From contig SADC01001043.1 in NCBI GenBank assembly GCA_004194705.1, forward strand, positions 692,768-756,767: DNA of 64,000 bases, in the 5' to 3' direction. Both the position numbers and the translations under genes were made by a program. The first letter of the stretch is position 1, and each line of letters starts with the position of its first letter. Under the pieces are notes generated by a model. It saw only the letters and a program-made list of their open reading frames with translations, had not been told where the DNA came from and searched no databases. Below are positions 20,797 through 30,909 of this stretch, in pieces. Source of the stretch: Ditylenchus dipsaci (taxonomy: Eukaryota; Nematoda; Chromadorea; Rhabditida; Anguinidae).

Positions 20797-23700
20797 CCAT
20801 GATTAAGTCTGTGCTTGAAGACTGGATTTTTCTGGCTCTTCTAGGCACAATCATGGCTGTTTTGTCTCTTTGGATGGACTTGGCCATAGAATACCTACAC
20901 GACTGTTTGTTTTTGTACTGTGTACTATTTATGATCAATATTTTAAGGGCATGTTCTTTTGTACAAATTCACTAGGTCAATTGAACCGAACCAAGTGTTC
21001 AATATTATTCCTTTATGTGCCTTTTCAATTTGGTGTTTGTATTCTGTTGGTTTGGTGTTGGCCTCAGCAACATTTGTGCATTATGTGGCTCCCCAAGCTA
21101 TAGGCTCAGGCATACCTGAAATGAAGACTATTTTAAGAGGAGTGGTTCTCAAAGAATACCTCACTTTGAAAACACTAATAGCCAAAATGGTTGGATTGAC
21201 GCTGTCGTTAGGTAGTGGAATGGTGAGTTTTCTCGCTTCAAAAACAGTACAGGGCACAATGGCATAAAAATTGGCTTTGTGCCTTCAGGCAGTTAGGTGA
21301 AAAAAAGCGAAATATATGCTAACTAGAAAAATTAATAACTTGTTTCTTACAGTTTTTAAAATTAAGCCACTAGGAAAAGAAGGTCCATTCGTACATGTGG
21401 CCAGTGTAGTGGCCAATTTATTAAACTCACTGACCACTTCTTATGATAATCCACATGCTAATGAGTCAAGAAACTGGGAAATGTTGGCTGCTGCATGTGC
21501 TGTTGGTGTCAGTAGCACTTTTAGTGCTCCAATCGGTGGTAAATTATATTTTAAAGAGGATTTAATCAATTAACCTAATCGTCTCGCCAATGATATCATT
21601 TCGTCAATGGTATAATAACTGGTAATTTGCCTGAAAGAGGAATAAGAGTAGTTGAGAAAAGAAGCCATTGGCGAAAACATACCATCGGCGAAGTGATCTC
21701 ACTTGCGAAAGTTTCATTGACGAAACGGTTACGCTTTTTTATAACCTTCGTAATCTGCTGGGCAATTAACAGAAATTCAATAATGTTATTTCTATGAATT
21801 AAAATACCGTATTTCTTCTAATAAGATGATTGAGAAATAAACGGGCTTGCTCGTTTATTAGAAGAAATACGCTAGCTTCCTTTTCCGCAGGTGTCTTATT
21901 TTCAATTGAAGTCACAAGTGTGCATTTTGCTATTCAAGACTATTGGAGAGGATTTTTGCGGCTAGCTGCTGTGCATTTTTGCTTAATCTTTTGAAATTTG
22001 TTACGGAAACTGAAGGTATAGTATTTAGATCTAGAAACTTTTAAAAAAGGTTTTTTTTAATTTCCTAGGGGTCTAGGAAAGTATAGGGGTCAATCTAGCT
22101 CTGTAATACTTTAAACTAAATTCAGTTTACAGTTACTATTGCTGCATTTTATCAAACCAGCTTTCCAAAAGATGCTTTCTTCCCAAGTGAAATGCCAATA
22201 TTTGCACTCATTGGGTATTTTTTTAGTTACTTATTTAAAAAAAATTGGCATACTTTCCAGAGTTGCGTGTGGTCTCCTTGCCTCAATTTTTATTCTTCTT
22301 CAGAGAATAATTGTGTTGTTTTTGCGCAACAACAAATTCGCAAAAGTTGTATTTCAAAAGCAGTAACATATTTTTAAACAGTTACTTATGTCTTTGTATT
22401 TATTGAATTTAGCTGGATGGTCTATCCTATTATTGTTTCCTTGCTTATAAGTGCAGCTGCTTATCCTCACGGGTTTGGCAGTTTTTTCAATGGACAGGCA
22501 AGGTTTTGCTGGTGTTTAAAGTCTGGAGCTATTGATAAATTATATCAGGATTAAAATAGTTATTAAATTTTAACAAGTTTAACAAGTAAAATAAGTGAAA
22601 ACAGAATGCCAAGAAAATAAATTTAAATTTTTATGTTTTCTCTGCTTTTCATAATGGAGACATTTATAAAAAGAAGCTCTTATATTAAAAATTTATTTTG
22701 AAAAATGAGTTTTGGAGTTCTTCTAATACAAAAGTTTTTAATATTATCGCATTGATGAACAACAAATGAAATTTGAATTGAAATGGTTGTAAACTTGTCA
22801 AAAATGAACCTATTTTTCAATCGAATTTTTTACAACCGAAATAAAGCAATTTTTAAAAATTGAAAGGTGTGATTTTGACATCACACTTAGGGCTTTAGAC
22901 AAGCATTACTTTGGTTTCATGGAAGCAATGTGGTAAAGATACTGTGCGTTTTTAATTAATTTCATACGAAGGAATACAATGATTTTCGGTCCAAATTGAC
23001 TTGTTCTTTTGTAATTTTGTAAATAACTAAATATGTTTTAACAATTCCTGAAAGGCAGTTCTGAAAGCAAAAATCTGAGCTACAAAACGAAAAAAACCTT
23101 ATCTATAAGTGAATTACTAAATGTGGAGAAATAATTGGTTTAAATCCGTAGGCAGAAATGGGTTAAGAGAGACCAGACTTAGGGTGGTATATAACCAATG
23201 TTTTAATGTAAGATACCTTTATAAAAATCCGCACTATGTGGTACTTAACTGCTTAAAAATTTGGCATTGCAAGCATAAATTAAAAAATAAAGTTTGTCAG
23301 GTACGTACTAATACTGATAACTGCTTGTAACATTTCAGAAAACCTTCAGTAATCTAACTAAAGATTTTTTCCACATATGCACATATTCAGCTCCTTTAAA
23401 TGGAAGCAATCGGTGCCCGGAATACCTTCTACAAAATTACATGAAAGAAGGGCAAGCTGACATCCTTATTTCATTGTCATATTTTTGTGCTGTATCTGTA
23501 AGTTTTTTATGGGTTTATAATATAAACTTTATATGATAGTTTTATAATTATCACAAGAATGACCAATAAAAATTATTACAAACCAATTGTAAAATTTTAG
23601 TTAGATATTTCAAAAGTGACAAACATATTTAGTTTATATTAAATGTGCTAGCCAGCACTCTCCCTGTGCCTAGCGGAATTTCGGGCCTTCCTACGTTTTC

Positions 23701-25737
23701 GGTGCGGCTTTTGGAAGGTTGATTGGAGAGCTAGTTGCTATTTATTTTCCAGACGGTATCCTTGGACCCGAACTGAGCAATATATTTCCTGGTATCTATT
23801 CTATTGTCGGTAAGTTGAATATGACTTGAAAAACACTCAATTTTTTTGTTTTTTAAGGTGCAGCTGCATTTGTGGCAGGAGGTGAGATATTTAAATTTAT
23901 TTATCTTTTGAAAAAAAGTGTAAAGCCAAAAGTCATACTAATTTTTAAAAGTGCTTATTGCACTAACTATTTTGAAAATTTCCATTTTAGTTACGCATAC
24001 CATATCTGTAGCTGTAATTGTTTTTGAACTGACTGGACAGGTGTTTTATCTGCTGCCAGTAATGGTAAGTAGGTTTGACAAATAATCTTTTCGAAAACTT
24101 GAAATAACCGCAAATGTGTGTTAAGCTAGCAGTGCTGATTGCAAACACTATAAGCTCCCACCTCCAACCATCCATCTATGACTCCATGGTCAAAATCAAG
24201 CGCTTGCCTTATCTGCCAGTCATACCCTATGCTTTTGTGGATACTTTCCACGGGTTAAAAGTTGAACAGTTTATGACTTACAAGGTGCATTTTCTCAGCC
24301 GTCAATCCACATATTCTGAAGTACGGCAGCTTTTGCTGGCACAGCCCCAAATCAACACTTTTCCCATCGTAGAAAACCCAGGTGTTTTACTAATTTAAAG
24401 CAAGATTTTCTGATTATATATATATTTAGAATCCAGTATTTTGATCGGCACTTGCAGTCGAAGAAGACTTCTAAAGCATATTGCTAGAAAAAGTGGCACC
24501 AGAAACCCGTGGGTTATTTCTGAAGAATAAAAAAATATATACTTTTTAACTGTCTGTTAAGAAAAAGATCGCCTTCGGTTGACAAGTTGCATGATATTCC
24601 AACACAGTTAGTAAGATCCAAGAGTTATTGTGATGAAAAGTCTGATCCGAAGGATAAAAAGCGAGTTTTTAATACTTTTTTAAACTGATTAATTCTAAAA
24701 GCATATAAATGGATGTAAAATGTTTTAGACTTCAAGTATAAAATTTTTATTTATTTTTGAAGGCTTTTGAAGGGATAGGAATTCGGAGGGTTGCCGTTTT
24801 ATTAGAAAGGATACCGTAAAAAAGGTATTAATGGTGGTGATTTTAATGAGTTTTATTTTAATTTTTGTATTATTCGAAAGGATATGTACGAAACTGTAAA
24901 CTTAGATTGTGATCTAAAAAATTACAGATATCTTCCAAATTTGGTCGGTAACTCAATTGCATTTAACCGCTCATTCATCTTTTTTTTGAAAAAAATTCTA
25001 TACAATTAAAAGTAAACTGTAGACTAATAAAAAGTATATTTGGCAGGAACGACAATCAAGCGATCTATCACAAGCTTTAGTTTTGCCAGAGTCAAAGACA
25101 TGCAATCAGTCAGAATCTACACTAGACATTGCAAGCAAGATGCGCCTATAATTAATTGGCTAGAGGTAGTTGATTTTGATGAGTTGGAAATAGACTCAGC
25201 CCTTTACAAGTGATGACAAGTTGCTCTTTGTTTAAACTTCACTCTTTGTTCTCTTTGATGAAACTGTCGCGAGCTTATGTGACAAAATGTGGCAAGCTAA
25301 TTGGACTGATCACCCTTGAAGATGTTGTTTAATATAGTTCTTTTTCAAAGCTAATTTATATAAAAAAATTTAGTTGAGATTGGCGGTAGAAAACGTCAAA
25401 AATGGAAAATTGCTTGAAACTGAGCAAGAAACTTGTGAACAAAGGGCTTCTTTGGCGCATAAAGAAGCCGAGGAAAATCTTAACAATGATGTATTAACTG
25501 TAGGTTTTAAAATCTGAAAACAATTTTTTTGCTTTGAAAAAAAATACGAATTTTTTCGATCTAGTTAGAGGGGCTAAGACGGGTTAATATTTAATATTTA
25601 AATATAGCATAAATCTCAAAACTAATTTTTTTAAACTCAAAATTTAGCCAAAACTCGAGGTGATCAGAGGCAAAACTGGTGCAAAGAAACTGAGCAGGGA
25701 TTTGTCTAAAATCAGTAGAGTTGAAAACTTATTGTAA
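20797..25737 (+). CDS. CLC-type chloride channel (CLC-2-like)
   Basis: CLC-2-type proteins are homodimeric plasma-membrane chloride channels with cytoplasmic CBS domains. Exons: ~20797-20904 ([10 protein letters not shown]), ~20996-21222 ([19 protein letters not shown]: first Cl-binding motif), 21367-21538 ([12 protein letters not shown], gating Glu present; [13 protein letters not shown]), 21891-22015, 22133-22214, 22261-22362, 22413-22497, 23339-23497, ~23642-23809 (PSGI, then [12 protein letters not shown]), 23858-23881 (24-nt microexon), 23991-24064 ([16 protein letters not shown]), 24126-24381 (CBS1), 24432-~24530, then linker exons near 24574-24668 and 25046-25168, CBS2 to about 25328 ([18 protein letters not shown]), 25375-~25500 and 25648-25737 (stop). 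The 22498 donor is GC (CAG|GCAAGG). Frame breaks at 21976-21980, 23679-23681 and 25200-25202 each need one more base. The N-terminal exon is missing. Some linker exon borders are approximate. Confidence 0.88.
21577..21740. mobile_element. MITE in CLC intron, TCGCCAATG arms
   Basis: Left CGTCTCGCCAATGATATC and right ACCATCGGCGAAGTGATCTC / TTTCATTGACGAAACGG are inverted copies of each other. A related copy lies at about 61905-62030 (ATGCCATTGGCGAAACGATTACG). Confidence 0.5.
21807..21873. repeat. Small palindrome, ACCGTATTT family
   Basis: ACCGTATTTCTTCTAATAAG and its inverse CTTATTAGAAGAAATACG-like right arm around a short spacer. ACCGTATTT ends recur at 4603, 45956, 48198 and 63240. Confidence 0.5.
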
Positions 25738-27280
25738 ATATTTGATTATAGAAAAGTTTATATTTTTATTGTGAATAAAAAATGTCAATACTATACGCTT
25801 GCTAACTCGTGCCTAAACCTGAGTCTAAAAAATCACAAAAATAGGCAACAGGGGGTCCAGGGCATATTTTTTTCGGAGGTCCCTCGAACACATATAGAGC
25901 CCTATATTCTACCACGAAAACACTTTTTTCTAATAACAAAACGGATTTATTATATCTATTAGGTTGGTGCATAATTAACGTAGGTTTTTTCAAACTAATG
26001 TTTAAGCATCAAAATTATTTCGAAAAATTGTTCTTAATACGCCATTGTGTAGCTCTGTTATTCCTGTTCAAAATGTGTTATCTGTCTTTTTTGGATTATT
26101 AAAAAAAAGTCGGCATTTGAGTCCAAACACTAGTGATGACATCATGGGTAGTTGACACGCACTTCAACGGGTCAAACTTCAACTGGTTTTATTCAGGATT
26201 CAGTGTTTCAACAACCTCTCAGTGTTGTCTCTTAGTGCAGTTCAGGAGCTACAATACCTATTTTACAGAATAATTTTTTTAAATCTGGTTGTGGAGATAT
26301 GTACTTTTCAAAAAAATCGTTTTCCTTTAAAAATAACCAAAATCCAAGTTTTTCGGATTTCATGATGTCATCCCTAGTGTTTGGACTCAAATGCCGACTT
26401 TTTTAATAATCCAAAAAGACAGATAACACATTTTGAAGAGGAATAACAGAGCTACGCAATGGCGTATAAAGAACAATTTTTCGAAATAATTTTGATGCTT
26501 AAACATTAGTTTGAAAAAAACGACGTTAATTATGCACCAACCTAATATATCAAAGTTTTTCCAATTTTCAATTTCAGGTTATCAGCAAAATATCCACTCT
26601 TAGTGAAGAAAGTTTTCTCTTAAATTTTTTTTAATAATAATAATTATTAAATTTTGGTATTAAAATTAATAAAAATTATTTTTTGCTTTACCAGTAAAAA
26701 ATGTTTTATTGGTTTTGAAAGGCAAGGGCTTAAAATATTTTTGCTTTTATCACTGTGTATTTTGTTTACTATTTGCATTGGTGCCTGTATAAAAACATTT
26801 TCTTCCATTGCTATCAGCAAATCGTAGAATTGTGGGCAACGAGGAAAAATAGGAAAAGGTCAATCAATGAACCATTTTTTATATTTTGTCTTTGTTTCTT
26901 GCTTTGAGTTGATTTTTCGTATTTTTCATTTTGCAATGCAAGGTGAAATTCAAGTAAAATTCATGAAAGTCCACTTGTAGCATAACATGAGAAATAAAAT
27001 GATACACCCCTATAAAGCTTATCTGAGCTTAGAGCTAATATTTTTTCTCGCTTTTAATTCTTTTTTTTAGATAAGCTTTAAGCTTATGTAAAACTACGAT
27101 AATATACAGTGGAATATCCTCAGCATGAAATTATTTCCTTTCATTTCAACTAACTGAATAATAAATAAATTAAATTACACTATAAAAGTCCCCGATCATG
27201 CAAAATTTACAAAAAATATCGTGTTTAATTAAGCGCACAACGATGCTTAAGCCTTATTTTAGGTAACACTTCAGGTTCTA
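25738..27280. other. Intergenic stretch between CLC and CCCH genes
   Basis: Contains the mariner-like element 25959-26545; the remainder is AT-rich with no recognisable exon. TTATTTTAG directly before the next ATG (acceptor about 27251-27252) could be the end of a 5'UTR intron or a trans-splice acceptor. Confidence 0.45.
25959..26545. mobile_element. mariner-like non-autonomous element with long TIRs
   Basis: Ends TTAGGTTGGTGCATAATTAACG and inverse, flanked by TA; TTAGGTTGGTGC is the typical mariner terminal sequence. The inverted arms extend about 190 bp (to GTCGGCATTTGAGTCCAAAC), much longer than a standard mariner TIR. No transposase frame remains. Confidence 0.85.
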
Positions 27281-30200
27281 ATGTCCCAAAACAATTTGGC
27301 TGGCATATGGAATCAACTGCCGAAAAGCTCATCATCATCCACCATAACTCCGATCTGGAATGAAGAATCTGTGGATGTGCTCTTCAACCTAACCATTTTA
27401 AAGTCCGCTGACTCTCAAGATATTAGTTTGCAAAGAGATGTTGCCCTCAACGTCGACAGAAAAACAACACTCAAAGATTGCTATGGAAGAGTTCTGTCTC
27501 AAGTCAACTATAGACTCGACCAGCTGGACTTTGTGAGTTTGATGTTGTTCAACGAACGCTTTCAGAAATATGTCAGCTACAATAATGAGTATTCTCCAGT
27601 GGAAGATGGTGCTCAATATCAGCTGAAGTTTGCACACAAGCCAAATGTTATAGTAAGCAAAAATGTTTTGTTAAAATTAAAATCTTTAAAAATTTTATTT
27701 TGACCTTTAAGCCCCAATTTTTGTAACAAATACAACTTTTAAGTTTAAATTTTAAAAATAGTTGTTCAAATACTTGATTCAGTATCTTTTAAATTAGACG
27801 TAAGGTCCTTTTCAAGGACAAATTTGCTAAGTTAAAAAAATAATTCTTATTATAGACCATGGCGCATAAATTTTCTATTCTTCTGAAGATTTTGACAAAT
27901 TAAGCAAAAACGTTGGGTTTGTCAATCGAAATTGTTGAACGGGCTGGAAATCGCCATTTTTACAATGTCCTAGACTATATTTCCCTTTACAGGATGTGTT
28001 AGCCAACATGACTAAGCAGTTTATGGCCACTCAACAGTCACCAGCAGAGTCTCCAAAAACTAGTACAGCTGAAAAATGTCAATTGTTTCCCAACTGCGAA
28101 AATAAAAACTGCGTTTATCAACACCCATCTAAACCATGTCGTCTTTTGCCAGCCTGCCCGTACGTTACTTTATATTTCCAGAAGGCGATTCAAAAAATAA
28201 ATGAATTTTAGCCATGGAAAACGCTGCTTCTATCTGCACCCTGAATGCATCATACCCAACTGCAAAAGTGATACTTGCATTTTCTTCACTACAAGCCGAA
28301 AAAAGAAAAGCCTGGGTGTGAATTTTGGCCGTATATTAAAACTGCGCCGTGGTCCTCCATGTTGTTTTTATGTTTTGTAGGCTAAGGCCAGAGTTAGCAA
28401 GCATCTAAAAAACCTTTATGGCTTATTAATAAAGGTTGTCGTCGTCGTTGTCGTTGGAATATTTTTTTATAAAAGCATTTTTACGACAACGACGATGACA
28501 AAGACAACGAAATTTTTTCTTTCAAATTAAGCAAATATTGCATTTTAAGACAAAATTTTGAAGGAGCACAGGATTACCCACAAGTTTCACTTTGAAATCT
28601 TGACTCAAAATGCAAAATTTGTTTAATTTGGAAAAAAAATTTCGTTGTCGTTGGCGTTGTCGTTGGATTTTTTATAAATAGGTCGTCGTTGTCATTGGCA
28701 TTGTCGTTGTCGTCGGCGTAAAAACGCAGTTTAAAAACCTTTTTTTCCGACGACAACGCCAATGACGACGACAACGTTTATAAATGAGCCATTAGCCCAT
28801 ATATGTTGTGGTGGAACACCGCCTACTTCCCTCCACAATTGACTTGGTTCCCACTGTTGATTTTAAGGCGGTATCGTCATTACAAAATAGGGGTTTTGTG
28901 AAATAGACGGTTTTCAAAATATAACGGCTTTCCAAATAGCGGATTTAAAAAATGACGGTTTTCAAAATAGGGAATTTCAAAATAGCCGGTTTTCCTAATA
29001 GCGACTTTCAAATTACGAGACTGAAAAAATTTTCGAATTTCTTACAGTCTATTTACAAAAATATATTATTTTAACTTGTGGGCCACCTCAACACATGTAT
29101 ATCCAAGCTTTTTTCTTTCAAGCGGTGAATTTTTTTTTAAGATTTCCTGCTAATTTTCGAGGTGTGCGGGATTTTTCAGATGACTACAGGGTGAGCCAAA
29201 AAACTCTACCATTTATGGAAGAATTTTATTTTTAATTTTTTATATTCCGTTGCTGTTTTTGTTGCAAAAAGTTTGTTCATATACATCTTTTGTGTTTTCT
29301 TAACTTTAGGCAGCTCCTAGATAGCTTAACTACTGTCATCGATTTTCCTGGGGAAATCGATGGGCAGAGGGTTACGTACACCAATTTTTAAAAATGGTAG
29401 AGTTTTTTTGATTCACCCTGTATACTGCAAGTTAGAGTCAAAAATTTTACGTAAAGTTATGAATTAATTTCAGGCCCAGCAATTTGGCTGCCAAAAAAGT
29501 AGTAAAACAGCCTCCTCCACCACCAAAGAACCACCAAGAGATCTGAATGGCCCAAAACTACACATTTTTCTGCCAAAGACTTTGAGCAACGTGAGTTTTC
29601 TCAAACTTTACACATGTAAAAAAATAATATTTCGCAGAAAAAGTCTACTTTGAACTGCCTGACCCGTTTAATGATGTCCCTCAAAATAAGATACCAAAAT
29701 TTATTGATTGGAAGAATCTGTGGTCACGTTCATTTACTCGGCCTGCGCATGTGCCTCACTACATGAGTCAGTGGACTATGTCTACCAGGTCGTCCAATAA
29801 GTTCGCAATTCAACCTATTTTAGGTCCTAACTCTTTCGTGGGTTGCAAAAAAGATTTTTATATAAATCACGAATGTTATTTTGTTATGGGTTTCACTAAA
29901 TGATGTTGAATGATTTAATGAAACCCATCACAAGATAACATTCGTGATTTAAATAAAAAATCTTTTTGCAACCCACCAAAGAGTTAGGACCTAAAATGGG
30001 TTGAATTGCGAACTTATTGGACGACCTGGTACTAGATTGTTGTCCACTGAAGAGTTCGAGGAGCACAACAGACTACAGAGAGTCATATTCAATGATATCG
30101 GAACTAATGCTCGAGGATTTGCCAAAAGCAAGTAGGTTTTTTTTAATTTTTCAAACGCCGTGTTTTCGATGTTTTTAAAATAGGTTTATTCATACCGGTT

Positions 30201-30909
30201 ACCTTTAGTGTGCCCCAAACAGTAAAATAAGAATCTGTGACAGCCCGTCACCGATGGCATGCCCCTTTAAATAATAGGAAACATTTGAGAAATATAACGA
30301 ACCCTTATTTCCAAAAAAAAGTTCGTTGTATCAAGCGTTGCGGGTCTTTATGGCAATTTTTTAAAAATATAGAAAGGATTGCCCTTTTTCTCACCGCAAA
30401 AACAAATCCTGCGAAATACTTTTTTTCGCAGCAGAATACTTTTTTTCGGTATCTAACCAAGCATTTCACGGTAAATTTGCAGTTTATTTATTGGTAAAAA
30501 TTTATCCTTTAAGAAATGCGGCAACGAAAAGAATGCTAGAAATCTGTATCAAATACGAGCCTCCAAAGTCAGGCAGAAATAAAGGTGCATCAAAGAATGC
30601 ATTTGTAAATTTGGTAATTACTCGCCAACCCCCTGGATCAGACCCTACTGGTGGCATGAAGACTGTGAAGGAGATGAAAACCTATCAACAAGCTAACAAT
30701 ATCAAGTGTGCCAGCTACAACTGCTTCACAGCCTCTAGACCACTGCTATTCTTTTTTGTGGAAAGCGAGGTAAGAAGATTTTAAAAAGCATAAGTAGCCA
30801 TTTTAAAATTTATTAAATTTAGGTTCTGCTTGAGAGAACTAACGGCTTTGTTACTGGTGCTAACAAACAAGTGACTATCAATGTGACCATCAATTACGAA
30901 GGAGATTAG
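27281..30909 (+). CDS. CCCH zinc-finger protein (Nab2/ZC3H14-type fingers) with unrecognised C-terminal domain
   Basis: Exons: 27281-27652 (start ATGTCCCAA, unknown N-domain), 27992-28166, 28211-~28321, 29475-29592, 29638-29788, 30036-30131, 30514-30769, 30823-30909 (stop TAG). Fingers: CQLFPNCENKNCVYQH (C-x5-C-x4-C-x3-H), CRLLPACPHGKRCFYLH, and CIIPNCKSDTCIFF, whose last His appears only if one C is added at about 28287. C-x5-C-x4-C-x3-H spacing is that of polyadenosine-RNA-binding Nab2/ZC3H14, so RNA binding is a reasonable inference. A proline run (QPPPPPK) follows, then about 200 residues (PDPFNDVPQNKIPKFIDW; ICIKYEPPKSGRNKGA; NCFTASRPLLFFFVESE) that I cannot assign. The frame also changes within 29475-29592 (one base too many, or two too few, near 29545). 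The 29789-30035 intron is essentially a transposon. Confidence 0.7.
28413..28793. mobile_element. MITE with GTCGTT-repeat arms, copy 1
   Basis: Ends GGCTTATTAATAAAGGTTGTCGTCG and inverted GGCTCATTTATAAACGTTGTCG. The inner arms are degenerate (GTCGTT)n runs on the left and (AACGAC)n on the right, with an AT core containing TTCGTTGTCGTTGGCGTTGTC. Same family as 37962-38372. It lies in an intron of the CCCH gene. Confidence 0.75.
28866..29016. repeat. Degenerate minisatellite, unit near AAAATAGCGGTTTTC
   Basis: About eight imperfect units of 16-19 bp (for example AAAATAGGGGTTTTGTG, AAATAGACGGTTTTC, AAAATGACGGTTTTC, AAAATAGCCGGTTTTC). In the CCCH-gene intron. No function visible. Confidence 0.65.
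29187..29420. mobile_element. Tc1/mariner-like MITE, TA target
   Basis: Ends CAGGGTGAGCCAAAAAACTC and inverted CAGGGTGAATCAAAAAAACTC, flanked by TA at both sides. Arms about 33 bp reaching TACCATTT. In the CCCH-gene intron. Related ends (TACAGGGTG) occur alone at 36493 and 57060. Confidence 0.85.
29785..30029. mobile_element. TA-target MITE that forms an intron of the CCCH gene
   Basis: Ends CCAGGTCGTCCAATAAGTTC and inverse, flanked by TA (29783-29784, 30030-30031); arms of about 110 bp, so Tc1/mariner-like. It sits inside coding sequence. The first bases of the element, CCAG|GTCGTC, supply a GT donor at 29789-29790, and the flank after the right TA supplies TACTAG|A, an AG acceptor at 30034-30035. 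Joining 29788 to 30036 gives ATG TCT ACC AGA TTG; removing the element and one TA gives ATG TCT ACT AGA TTG. Both read M-S-T-R-L. Confidence 0.85.
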
